Assembly (NCBI GenBank): GCA_013180625.2
Contig: SNVD02013915.1
Location: forward strand, 186,001 to 250,000
DNA: 64,000 bases
Direction of reading: 5' to 3'
Source: Boswellia sacra
Lineage: Eukaryota > Streptophyta > Magnoliopsida > Sapindales > Burseraceae
Below, one piece after another: positions 24,676 to 35,703 of the stretch. The translations under genes were made by a program, and so were the position numbers. The number at the start of each line of letters is the position of its first letter. Position 1 is the first letter of the stretch. Under the pieces are notes generated by a model. That model saw only the letters and a program-made list of their open reading frames with translations. It did not search any database and was not told where the DNA came from.

Positions 24676-27146
24676 CTATCATTGGGTGTCAGTGACGAGC
24701 TGATGCATTTAGCAAAATCGCTACCGCCATCATGATCATTGGTGAAAGAGCTTCCAGATTCTGTTGATGTCTTGGACATTAAAAATGTTGATCAACAGGA
24801 TTTTACGATTAAAGTTTTATGCTCTTATCAGAGATCATCGTGGTAGTAGAGGTGTTGTTGGACGTGCCAGGTAATAAGTGGCCGATGATGATGATGGTTT
24901 GTTCCAACAGCTCCTTTTCATTTTCTTGAAAAATGATATCCAAAATAATTTAAAATATATTTGATTTTATAATTTATTGACTAAATAATTAATTATTTAA
25001 TTTTAAAATTTTGAATCTAAAGGTAGTTTTGGGATTTTTATTAGGGAACAATTTTGATATTTTGACCTATCCAAACTCAACTTTCAAAAATTGAATTTTA
25101 GAAGCTATGCTCTAAATATGCTTCTAAAACGTAATACAAAAATAAATTTTTGGACTAATAGCTTACCGAAGAATCAATTTTAAAAAGGTTTACCAAACCG
25201 CTAAATAACCATAGCTTCTTCGAAAATTAGCTTTTAGCTTTTCAACAACATTCTCAAACACTCTAGATGTGTGGAAGTTATAGTTAATATGTAGTTAAGG
25301 GTATTATTTAATTATCTCGGTCATGTGATGTTTCAAAACTCTGTAATCTAGAATATTATTATATCTAGGTTGACTAGGGCCAACTCTCAATGTCATCAAA
25401 TCCTTAATTTCTAAAGTCATAACATAGTTTTACATAAATACTTTTCTTTTGTGACCAAATCGAATTGATTTCTGACATGTCCATCTTTCTTTATTATGTC
25501 GCTCTATCAAAACATCGTACAACTATTTTCAAAAGATATAGCAAAATGGAATTTAATGGACTCATAGTCACCCATATGTGTCATTTTATAATATGGTTTT
25601 GAAGTTGACATTGTTCAATTTATTTCTTTCAAAAACGTCTGAATCTAAACATTAGAAGTTCGCACTAATAGAGATAGAAATTGAAGACAAGTGTGGTGCT
25701 TATAAGCCGGTGCTACAAGCCTGTTAATTATTACCTTCAAACTGAATGATTATGTGTACTATGAGGATAAGATATTCTAATTTTATATATATACTTTGTT
25801 ATATAAAATGTATAATCTAATATGGTAATTGATTTCATAATGTCATCAGTTTGGTTGGTAACAACTATGTTTTGATTAGGTTATAAAGTGCATATATATT
25901 ATTATCCATTAATTATCCCATCTAAGTAGTATAGGCTAATTTCAACAGCTAGACAACACTTAAAGGTCACTTTTTATCAAGTAGATAGCTATCTATATCT
26001 ATATTCTTCTTGTTAGAAATTACTATCAACTTCATTATCTCTTTCTATGTAGCTTGGCCACCGAAGCTCGAAGTGGGATGTGAACACATGTAATTTGGAA
26101 CCAAAATAATCACAGTATATATTTCAGCCCTCAAAAGCAGAGAATATTATGATCATATTTCATATCAGACCTATATATGCATGACATTATGGCCACCAAC
26201 AAATATGACTTTGAGAAGGCACCTATACAGGTGTTGGCTAACCGGCAGATTTAATTGATTTTGACCACTCCATTACTCATAGTGCTTAACCACTTGCGGT
26301 AGTTACACTATGTCTATCACGCAACAAGATTTATCAGAACCACAATAATAATGTCAAAAACTCTCACGTATCCTTGTTGTCGTTCGCACTAAGTTAAGTG
26401 TTTTCCTGGCATTCCTCGTTTCCGAAACATGCATTGATAATGATTTATTGTGTGACAAATTAACTTCCCATTAAGCAAGTTGTGTACTCTTAATTTATAA
26501 GTGGATGTATATTAATGTTTGATGGGTCCTGTAACTATGTATATATGGGCATGAACAAAGATGAATACACATATATAGTGTCTTTTCAGATGAGAGGTTC
26601 GGTCCCCATTTACTTTTATCGTCAATCTCTAGTTGCAAATTGGGTTTGTTTGTAGGAAGGTTTAATTTACTATTACGTCATTTGTGCGCTTAATTAAAAA
26701 AATTAATTTTTTTGTTTTGGGATTTGGAAGTCGACCATGTTGGAAAGTTTTCCGAGAAATTATTATATATGTGTTGAACATCAAAATCTGGTTGGGAGGT
26801 AGCATGACGACATGCTAAGATGCACTCAGATATGTTGAATCTCATCTCACCGTATGTACGAGTGGATGGTTCACTTTATTACAATAATTTTTGGCGTATT
26901 CTAAATTATTGCTGTCTGGCAATTAATTTCTTTCAGTACACGAGCGAGGAGCACAAAATGCCGATGGAGAGTGGACAGTTATATTGCATCTTTCAATTAA
27001 TGTCTCACAGAACGTATTTTTGGCAGGATTGCTCAATCCATCTACCGTCCTCTCCACTTCTCCATGTGCCGGCCTCTCATTACAGTATATTGTGTCCATC
27101 ATTAACTGGATGATCAGATGTGACATTAGTGGCTATGTTTTTTTTG

Positions 27147-27556
27147 TTAAGTGTGAAAGTTTTTTTTTTTTTTGTCTTTCGTACAATCTTACGTAGGTGG
27201 AAAGCAAAATATAAGTGGAGAACTTTGGTAATATAATAAAACCTCCTCCTCTTATTTGATTTGTTATAAACTTATGTATTAAGTTTTTTTTCTTTCTCCC
27301 TTATTATCTCCTCAATTCTAATTATGAAAGAGATTATAATATTTTCTTCATAGTAAAATATTTTCAGTCTTATCCCGTAGAGGTTTTCCTCAAATTGAGG
27401 ATTTTATCACGTTAAATTTTTCGTGCCTTTATTTTTCTTTATTACCTTTTTTTATTTATTGTGAAAGGCAGTACCATCCAAATTATTATTTCTAACATAA
27501 TAATTTGTTTCTTATCTTTTATTTGAGCTGTAGTGAGAGTGCTCAATCTTCTAATA
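27147..27556 (+). repeat. 5' LTR of the 27147-32240 element
   Basis: Runs from TTAAGTGTGAAAG (TG start mutated to TT) to CTTCTAATA (final CA mutated to TA). It matches 31835-32240, including the CCTCCTCCTCTxATTTGAT and GGTTTxCCTCAAATTGAGGATTTTA blocks. Confidence 0.85.
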
Positions 27557-27557
27557 G

Positions 27558-27573
27558 TGATATCAGAGCCAGG
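27558..27573 (+). other. Primer-binding site
   Basis: TGATATCAGAGCCAGG, one base different from the standard initiator-Met site TGGTATCAGAGCCAGG, one base after the 5' LTR. Confidence 0.82.
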
Positions 27574-27878
27574 TTGTCAAGACAGAACCAAGGACTAGGA
27601 CAGTGAGTGATTATTTATATAGTTATATACATGTCTAGGAAAGTTTTATCAAAAAGATGATAAGAGTATAAGGAGACTGGATTTTAAGTGAGACCGCTTG
27701 TGACTCCTCCAATCTTTCCTAGAAGCTTTTCTGGTGTATATTAAATCATATTGACACTTATTACTATTCCTGGTTGCTGTTTAACAGTGGTGTACATATA
27801 CGATACTGTTACTGTTCATGTATATGATACTATTCCAAGATACTGTTTACATATATGATACTGTTCACTGCAAGATAA

Positions 27879-28720
27879 ATGGTAGTCAAATTTAAGATAA
27901 AGACGTTTGACGGAAATAACTTTGGGTTATGGAAAAAAAAATAAAGGCTATCTTGAGAAAAGACAATTGCCTTGAAGTAATTGATGGAAGACCAGAAAGT
28001 ATATAAGATGAAAAGAAATGAGAGAAGATAGATGATGCAATGGCAAGTCTACATCTAACAGTTGCAGATGAAGTGCTGTCAAGTATTCAAGAATTGAACT
28101 CTGTAAAGGAGATTTGGGATACGTTGACAAGCCTGTATGAAACCAAATCTCTACATAACAAAATTTTCTTGAGCAGGAAGCTGTACACTCTTTATATGTC
28201 AGAAACTACTCTGGTGATTGAATATATTAACACTTTAAAGACATTATTCTGTCAGCTCTCAACGATGGAGCATAACATAGAAGAGAAGGAACGTGTTGAG
28301 CTGCTATTGTAGAATCTATCTGATTCATATGATAATCTCATCCTTAACTTGGCAAATGATCCGATGAAGTCATCTCTAGTTTTTAATGATGTTGTGACTG
28401 CTTTCTTAGAAGAAGAAAGTAGATGTAAAAACAGGGAAGATAAAATAATGACTTTTCAACAAGCGGAGGCCTTATTAGCCAACAGAGGGAGATCAAGGGA
28501 ATGTGGTTCTAGTGGGAGTCATAATCAGAACAGGGGAAAGTCCAAAGGAAGGAAACTTGTTAAATGCTACCATTATAGTAAGCAAGGGCACGTGAAAAAA
28601 GAGTGTTGGCATCTTAAGACGAATGGAGAGAGAAACAACAAAGGAAAAGAACCTGAGTCGTCAGGATTTCAGGGTTACAGCAAGTACTTCAAGGGATGGC
28701 AAAATTTTGCAGCGAGGTAA
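27879..28720 (+). pseudogene. Copia gag (degenerate)
   Basis: The ATG at 27879 starts MVVKFKIKTFDGNNFGLW, the usual gag opening. A one-base loss in the A run at about 27932-27940 shifts the frame, two more stops follow near 28004-28019, and a TAG interrupts at about 28310. The main body (28040-28720) retains gag UBN2-type sequence. The nucleocapsid motif near 28566-28607 is CYHYSKQGHVKKEC, a zinc knuckle whose second Cys has become Tyr. Confidence 0.83.
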
Positions 28721-29141
28721 CACAGTTGCAGAAAGCAAAAAAAGGTTTGCTGATATTTGGCTAATTGAATCAGTAGCAACATGGCATATGTTTGTTAGGA
28801 GAGAATTGTTCTATCAATATAAGCCTATCTTAGAAGGGTCTGTGTACATTGGTGACGATTATGCCTTAAAGATTGCTGATATTGGAACAGTCAAAGTAAA
28901 TATGTTTGATGGTACGACTCGCACTATCCAAGATGTACGACATGTGATTGGCTTGAAGAAAAATTTGCTATCGATGGGACAATTGAATGACCTCAGATGT
29001 GATTTCCATATGAAAAATAGGACCATGAAAGTTGTCAAAGTTGCACTTGTGATGATGAAGGCAGAAAAGATTGTTGGTAATCTATACATGCTCCATGAAG
29101 AAACTGTTCAGGAGGCAGAAACAGTTGTTGCTAGTTCTTGA
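28721..29141 (+). pseudogene. Copia protease (degenerate)
   Basis: The frame reads IWLIESVATWHMFVRRELF, where a working element has W-DSGAS-HM; the catalytic DSG is lost (ESV). Then VYIGDDYALKIADIGTV and VRHVIGLKKNLLSMGQL follow, the usual end of the protease region. Confidence 0.78.
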
Positions 29142-30065
29142 GAAAAATTGTCTATGATATGGCATCGCAGACTTGACCACATGCTTGAAAAGGGTTTGAA
29201 GATTCTCTTTGATCGAAAACTGCTTCCTGGAATTAAAACTATAAGTTTACCATTCTGTGAGCATTGTGTTATTAGCAAGCAGAGTAGACTAAAATTTAGC
29301 AGATTCTATTGCTAGGATTAAAAATATTCTAGACTTGATTCATTCTGATATTTGGGAATCACCGGTTACATCCCTAGGAGGAGAAAATTACTTTGTATTG
29401 TTTGTGGATGATTATTCTAGAAGATGTAGGGTATTGTGATCAAGAATAAGTCAGATGTATTTCCTTTATTTAAAGCCTTCAAAGTACAGATGGAACTTGA
29501 ATCCGGAAAAAGGATCAAGTATTTGAGGATAAATAATGGGAGAGAATTCTGTAACAAGAAATTTGACGCAATTTGCAGTCAAGAAGGTATAAAATGGCAG
29601 AAGACAGTTGTTTACACACCATAACAAAATGGAGTGGCAGAGTCGATAAATAGAACTCTCGCAGAAAGAATGAGAGCGTTACTAAGGATTAAGGGTTTAC
29701 CTAATATAGTTTGGACAAAAGCAGCCATTATAGCCTATTACTTGATAAATAGGTCTCCATCAACAACAATTGAGATGAAGACACCTATAGAGATATGGAC
29801 TGGTAAGCCAACTGATTATTCCTCCCTTCATATTTTAGGATGTCCTACTTATGTGATGTATCATAACCGAGAAAGAACGAAGCTGGATCCAAAATCTAGA
29901 AAATGTATCTTCTTGGGGTATGCTGATGGAGTAAAGGGATATGGCCTATGGGATCCTACTGCCTGTAAGATTGTTATCAGCAGGGATGTTGTCTTTTTAG
30001 AAGACATGTGTAAATGTGAAGACAGTGATAGCACGAAGAAAAATGTTGAGACTGCATCAGTATAG
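29142..30065 (+). pseudogene. Copia integrase (degenerate)
   Basis: Reads MWHRRLDHM then CEHCVISKQSR (pre-integrase zinc site), LDLIHSDIWES, FVDDYSRR, YLRINNGREF and NGVAESINRTLAERMRALL. The downstream part (29634-30065) contains the integrase C-terminal GCPTYVM...KCIFLGYADGVKGY. A stop sits at 29623 and frameshifts occur near 29300 and 29430. Confidence 0.85.
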
Positions 30066-30279
30066 GAAGAAACAGTTTCTTCTGAAGCAATATCAGAATA
30101 CGATGATCAAGAACTAGTCAAGTCTGAAGCACCTGAAGTCCGTCGATCAACTCGAGAGAGAAAGGAACCTTCTTGGCATTCAGAGTATGTGATGATGAGC
30201 AACGTTGCATACTGTCTTCTAATAAAAAATGGGGAGCTTTCAACTTTTTAGAAGGCCATAAATAGTTTTGATGCATTTC

Positions 30280-31240
30280 TATAGATGACAGTAATGCATG
30301 AAGAGATGGAAGCTTTAGACAAAAACAAGACATGGAAACTTGTGTCACTACCACATGGAAGAAAAGCCATTAGAAACAAATGGGTCTACAAGATCAAACG
30401 TGATGGCAATGATCAAGTGGAGTGGTATCGTACTAGACTAGTGATCAAAGGATATACTTAGAAAGAATGAGTTGATTTCAATGAGATATTCTCTCCTGTG
30501 GTACGACTTACAACAATTCGGACAGTCTTTGCTATACGTGCTACATTTGACTTACACTTAGAGCAATTAGATGTAAAAACCACGTTTCTTCATGGAAAAC
30601 TTGAAGAAGAAATTTATATGTTCCAACCAGAAGGTTTTATTAAAGAAGAAAAAGAGAACTTGGTTTGCAGGTTAACTAAATCTCTGTACTGCTTAAAACA
30701 GGCGCCAAGGTGTTGGTACAAGAGATTTGATTCATTCATCATCAGCCTTGGGTATAACAGACTCAGTTCAGATCATTGTACGTATTACAAGAGGTTTAAG
30801 GAAGACTTTATCATTTTGCTGTTGTACTATGTGGACGATATGTTGGTTACATGTACTAACAAAGATTAGGTCCAAGAATTAAAGGCACAGTTGGCTAGGG
30901 GATTTGAAATGAAGGATTTATGACCGACAAACAAGATTCTAGGGATGCAAATTCACCGAGACAGAAAAAATAGGAAGATTTGGCTATATCAAAAGAACCA
31001 CTTGAAAAAAATCTTGCGTCGTTTCAACATGCAAGATTGTAGGCTAATTTCCACCCCACTTCCAGTTAGACATAAATTATCCTCAAGTATGAGTCCTAGC
31101 AATGAAACAAAAAGGATGAAAATGTCTTGAGTACAGTATGCATCAGCAGTGGGGAGCCGAATGCATGCTATGATTACCTTGCACAAACAGTGTGAGTGAT
31201 TAGTAGATTCATGGCTAATCCAGGGAGAGAGCATTAGAAT
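30280..31240 (+). pseudogene. Copia reverse transcriptase (degenerate)
   Basis: Shows MEALDKNKTWKLVSLP, NKWVYKIK, LDVKTTFLHGKLEEEIYM, SLYCLKQAPRCWYKRFDSF and the catalytic box YYVDDMLV (30829-30849). Stops at about 30462, 30868 and 30922, and further breaks after 31130, prevent translation. Confidence 0.87.
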
Positions 31241-31780
31241 TCTGTTAAGAGGATCCTTAGATACATCAAAGGGACCTCTGATGTTGCACTATGTTATGGA
31301 GGATTAGGGTTCATTGTCAAGGGCTATGTTGATTCAGATTTTACAAGAGATATTGGCAAAAGGAAATCCACTACAGGCTATGTGTTTACACTTGCAAAAG
31401 GTGTTATGAGATGGGTATTAAAACTACAAACTGTTCTGCCTCTATCTACAACAGAAGCGGAGTATATGGCAGCTACACAAGCTTGCAAGGAAGCTGTTTG
31501 GAGCAAAAAGTTATTGGAGGAACTTGGACACAAACCAGAGAAAATTTCTTTATTTTGTGACAGTCAGAGTGCCTTGCATATCACAAGGAATCTAGCCTTT
31601 CATTCAAGGACGAAGTACATAGGAGTTCAATATCATTATGTACGAGAAGTAGTGGAAGATGGAATATTAGATATGCAGAAAATCCACACGAAGGACAACA
31701 TAACAGATGCATTGATCAAACCGATCAATGCTGACAAGTTCATCTGGTGTAGAACGTCTGATGGCCTGTTAGAGATGTGA
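31241..31780 (+). pseudogene. Copia RNase H
   Basis: After RILRYIKGTSDVALCYGG and DSDFTRDIGKRKSTTGYVFTLA, the open frame 31382-31780 gives LSTTEAEYMAATQACKEAVW, LFCDSQSALHI, SRTKYIGVQYHYVRE and KIHTKDNITDALIKPI. It ends in TGA at 31778. This segment is nearly intact, with metal-binding acidic residues retained. Confidence 0.85.
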
Positions 31781-31821
31781 GCAACATGTATAGAGACAAG
31801 ACTGAAAGAAAAAATGCCTTC

Positions 31822-31834
31822 AAGTGGGAGAATA
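31822..31834 (+). other. Polypurine tract
   Basis: AAGTGGGAGAATA immediately before the TGAAGTG start of the 3' LTR. Confidence 0.75.
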
Positions 31835-32240
31835 TGAAGTGTGAAGACATTTTTGCCTTTCACACAATCCCACATCGGTGGGAAGTAAAATGTAAGTGGG
31901 GAGGCTTGGCTATATAATAAAGTCTCCTCCTCTCATTTGATTTGCCCCAAGCTTATGTATTAAGCTTTTCTTTTCTTTCTTCCTTATTATCTCCTCCATT
32001 CTGATTATGAGAGAGATTGTAATATTTTCTTTGTAGTAAAATATTTTTGGTCATGTCCGTTGAAGGTTTCCCTCAAATTGAGGATTTTACCACGTTAAAT
32101 TTTTTGTACTTTTATTTTTCTTTATTGCCTTTATTTTATTTATTGTGTAAGGCAGTGCCATCCAAATTGTTGTTTCTAGCATAACAATTTATTTTTTGTC
32201 TTTTATTTGAGCTGCAGTGGGAGTACTCAATCTCCTAACA
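31835..32240 (+). repeat. 3' LTR of the 27147-32240 element
   Basis: Begins TGAAGTGTGAAG and ends CTCCTAACA, so the TG...CA termini are kept here. Contains CTATATAATAAAG (about 31910-31922), a plausible LTR promoter TATA element. Confidence 0.87.
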
Positions 32241-34839
32241 ATTCTAGATTCAAAGACCTCAGCTTTGGCACTTTCAGACGCAAACAATAATACCAATTAT
32301 ACAATTAATCACTATTAATGTAGTTCATTGCAATAATATATAATATCGTAGTATAAGGTTTGATATAGTGTATATTTTTCCTCATCTTCGTTGGCTCAAA
32401 AAATTGCTTTGTTGCAAAGATTTTTCTTGAATAGTTATTGTATATGCATGATTCATGCATGCAAATACTAAAACAAGAAAGTTTTGGTGATTGAGAACAA
32501 GAAACCATGTATATAGATATATGTATGTATGTATGTATAGCTATATCAATATAACGATGATCTAGCGTAATGACTATGCAAGCTTTTGTATATATATTTA
32601 CATAGATTCTACTAGGTTCTTTTATGGGATTTGTGAAACCAAAACAGACAAGAAAACCACAGTTACCCAAGATAATATGTATGCAAAAAGAGGTGTGAGT
32701 CCGAATGGCCACTAAATCAGATTTTGCAGAAAAATAAGAAATAAAAGCCTGTCAACAAAAGTAAATGAACGTGAGGAGACGCATTAGAGTGTTTTGAATG
32801 ATGAGATGCACTATAAATATTGCTAAGTTATCCGCCCTTGTATTTGTCTTGCCTTTCTAAGTAGTTTTCCCCCACATGTTTCATTCAATATGTCCGATAC
32901 ACACTTAACCGTGCACGGCTGTTAACCTTTAATTTGTTAATTCAATTCTTGTTATTTATGATGTATATAACTTATATTATTAATATATATATATATATAT
33001 CTTTTGTGGGAATTCCACTGGTCAATATTCGAAACGGGATGCTTTCTATAATTATTGTCGATCCAAGAATTCCTGCTTGTTCTTGTGCTTGGGAGGCGTC
33101 GGCAGCTGTATTATATACATTAACATTGAAGTAATAGAATTTCACGCTACTGATTTGCATTTGACACGCCATGGGATGCTTAAGAGAATGGGTGTTTGGT
33201 ATTTGATATTGGAAGTATAAATGCAATTTGGAGCATTTTAATTTCTTGAATAATATCGATCACTACTTTAATAATCTTTCAAATGATATGATTTACTAGG
33301 CTTTTTTATTTGTAGCCAGGACCTCTTCTCTCTATAGGCTTTTCATAAGTCAAAGAAAATCAAATGAGTTGTTTTCGTATCTTCTTTACTCTTGGAATAT
33401 CAATGTAAGAATGCATGGTCAATTAAGGCAATTTTGAGTACAATTTGCTCTGCTGTAAAGCACAATATTAACTGCTTGCAGAAAGAGACCACCCTGGCAA
33501 TAGCTTTATTTAATATCATGGCTTTGACAATAAATGATAATTTTCTCATTTCCCGATGTTGATATTATAACACGTAATTATTAACCCACTCAGCCCAGGT
33601 TGTCTCAGATTACTATGATGCTTCTACTAAAATCCGCACTTCCATTTTCTTGACTTCTGTTGCTCTTGAAGACCACGTGTGATACTTTGATATCTTATTA
33701 TTATTATTATTGTTGTTTTTTCTAAATTGAAAAGAGTCTAACAATCTTTATGGGAAAGACACCTAGCGTTTCTGCTTTATGGAAAAGACAATCTTTTCCC
33801 CTCGAAGAAAATCAAAAGTTAAATGAAGTTTTCAATTCTTAATCCTTTTGGGGATTCCATCGTTGAGGATCAATTCGTAGATAATTGATAATTAACACAA
33901 ATTTTAGGGAGTTATTTTTATTTGTTAGTTATCATTTAATATTTTTATTTGTTAGTTATCATTTAATATGGAAATTGAACAAACATCGAAGGCGCACATA
34001 TTACATCTATACAAAAGTGTTAAAAGCATATGCCTTGTCTTTCGTCCTCTAGCATATTGATATATAATAATAAAAATAATAATAATAACAAATTAAAATT
34101 TCATTAATACGTTAGAAAGTATATATTAAACCAATATGTAGAACCAGAATAATTAGAATTATGCTCTAAAAGAGGATCTTATTGAGCCAAACACATCAAA
34201 CTATTGCATGCATTTAGAAATTAGAATTAATTTTGTGTAAACGGAAACAAGATAAAGAATCGAGCACTATATAAAACAATCTCAGAGACCACGTGTAAAG
34301 GTTACATCATCTCCTTTGACGGCAAAGCAACAAGGAAAGATAGAAAGATAGAAGATTGTTTAGCAAACGAACCTTCAAGCTAAGCATGAACACTTGTCAA
34401 GCAGTCGTTATGTACTAGAGAATCTAATTCACTATATCACACAGTAAAAAGAAAATAAAAGCATAGGTATTTCAATTAGAGAATCCGAGGGGAAGGTTTG
34501 AAACTGTGCATCACATCAGATTTTCATCATCTGGGCGATTCTTTCGGCACTACTGTAGATAATATTGGTTACTGTGTATGCAGATTATTGCATGGTTAAG
34601 ATAGCCCAGCTTTAGAATAAGACATCCCGGCTACCAATACTTAGGCTGCTAGGCATACTACTATTACGTTCAAGAGTTGCATGCTACAATTCCGTGGTTC
34701 TCTTGGAACCCCTATTTATTTATTTTTATTATTATCAGTTGGTTTCTTTCTTTTTTCTATTTACAGATTGTGTAACAAGGATGATTGCTGTAATATTTCT
34801 AGAAGTAGTGAAGCTAGCTGCAAATTAAACACATATAAT
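32241..34839. other. Gene-free intergenic DNA
   Basis: No recognisable gene; open frames at 32305-32712 (minus) and 32934-33134 are low-complexity. Small repeats are present: ATGT run at about 32519-32537, (TA)n at about 32983-33000, a TTA run near 33698, and a 27-bp tandem pair at about 33914-33968 (TTTGTTAGTTATCATTTAAT twice, period 27). Confidence 0.55.
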
Positions 34840-34847
34840 ATGAGAAT
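34840..34847. other. Left target-site duplication ATGAGAAT
   Basis: The exact 8-bp match lies at 35456-35463 on the other side of the element. It fits the hAT target consensus nTnnnnAn. Confidence 0.88.
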
Positions 34848-35455
34848 TAGAGGTGGAATCGGGCCGGGTTGGGGGTGGGGATGCCATCCCCATCCCCGTC
34901 CCCAATTAAAATATCAATCCCCATCCCTTGTTAATCCCCAATTTTTTAAAGCGGGGATGGGGATGGGGAATCCCCAAAGCCAAAACGCAACCCCATCCCC
35001 ATCCCCAACCCCATTTACTTATTAAAAATTTATACTTTGAAATAAAACATATTTTAAATTACAACTATAAACCTTAAGCAACATACCTACAAATAAATAT
35101 TAATAAATCTATAGACAATCAACATCATTAAAATAAATCTTTAGGCAAACAAAGGTGGGCTAGGTTGGGCTTGAGTTTTATTAAAGTAGGCGGGACATTA
35201 AGCTTTATAAGAGGGAAGATAACAAGGGTTTAAATATTAGATTACTAAAAATATATATATATTATCTTATTTTAATTTCGGGGAGCGGGCCGGGCTGGGC
35301 TTGGAGCATAATCCCCATTCCCATCCCCATCTAATTTCGGGTAAAGTTTTTATCCCCATCCCCACCCTATTCCCCATTTTTAGGTCTCCATCCCCGGCCC
35401 AAAAGGGTTGGGGAATTGCGGGGCTCCATCCCCATGGGGATTGGTTTCACTTCTA
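34848..35455. mobile_element. Non-autonomous hAT-type element, rich in GGGGATGGGG repeats
   Basis: A 608-bp insertion bounded by an exact 8-bp duplication ATGAGAAT. Its ends are imperfect inverted repeats (TAGAGGTGGAA at the left, TAGAAGTGAAA reading in from the right), fitting the hAT terminal rule (T/C)A(A/G)NG on the left. Both subterminal regions (34861-35030 and 35280-35440) are packed with GGGGATGGGG and its complement. This resembles the clustered transposase-binding motifs of Ac/Ds-type elements, but the role is inference. The centre is AT-rich. There is no transposase, so it would depend on an autonomous relative. The long frame crossing its left end (34681-35025) is a by-product of the repeats. 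Confidence 0.85.
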
Positions 35456-35463
35456 ATGAGAAT
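35456..35463. other. Right target-site duplication ATGAGAAT
   Basis: Identical to 34840-34847. Confidence 0.88.
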
Positions 35464-35637
35464 AATTAGGTAAACAAGGGGAATATATACAAACGTATAT
35501 ATATTTTATTATCTAACATATTTATTTAAAGGTTCGCGCCGCATTAAAGTAAAGGAGGATGTTGAATCTGTCTTTGAATACTTTGGAATCAATTTGTCGT
35601 TATACATGTCTGGTTTCCACAAGAGGTAAAAAATATG

Positions 35638-35640
<3 letters not shown>

Positions 35641-35702
<62 letters not shown>
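35641..35702. repeat. (TA)n(TG)n microsatellite
   Basis: A short TA run merging into about 26 TG dinucleotides; strictly alternating pyrimidine/purine. Confidence 0.93.

Positions 35703-35703
<1 letters not shown>

Larger units (their letters stand above)
20787..27146. other. Gene-free intergenic DNA
   Basis: AT-rich DNA with no supported gene. Open frames at 22218-22475 (minus), 22466-22711, 23196-23423 (minus) and 26820-27113 have no recognisable domain and sit in biased sequence. What can be supported is listed separately: the AT microsatellite, the 125-bp duplication, a possible RT scrap and a foldback element. Confidence 0.6.
27147..32240 (+). mobile_element. Ty1/copia LTR retrotransposon, Tork/TNT1-like (decayed)
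   Basis: Plus strand. LTRs 27147-27556 and 31835-32240 (about 410 and 406 bp) align throughout. The primer site TGATATCAGAGCCAGG follows the left LTR at 27558, and a polypurine tract AAGTGGGAGAATA precedes the right LTR. Internal order is gag, protease, integrase, RT, RNase H. Multiple stops and frameshifts disable it. No matching 5-bp target duplication is seen (TTTTG left, ATTCT right). The Tork assignment rests on RT wording and is inference. Confidence 0.9.

Noticed and set aside
26820..27126. 97- and 67-codon frames before the copia element
   Set aside because: Overlapping frames on both strands, no domain, and no sign of promoter or splice structure.
34681..35025. 114-codon reading frame with Gly/Pro-rich tail
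   Set aside because: The C-terminal half is the GGGGATGGGG array of the hAT element read in frame. It crosses the element boundary and target duplication and has no domain.
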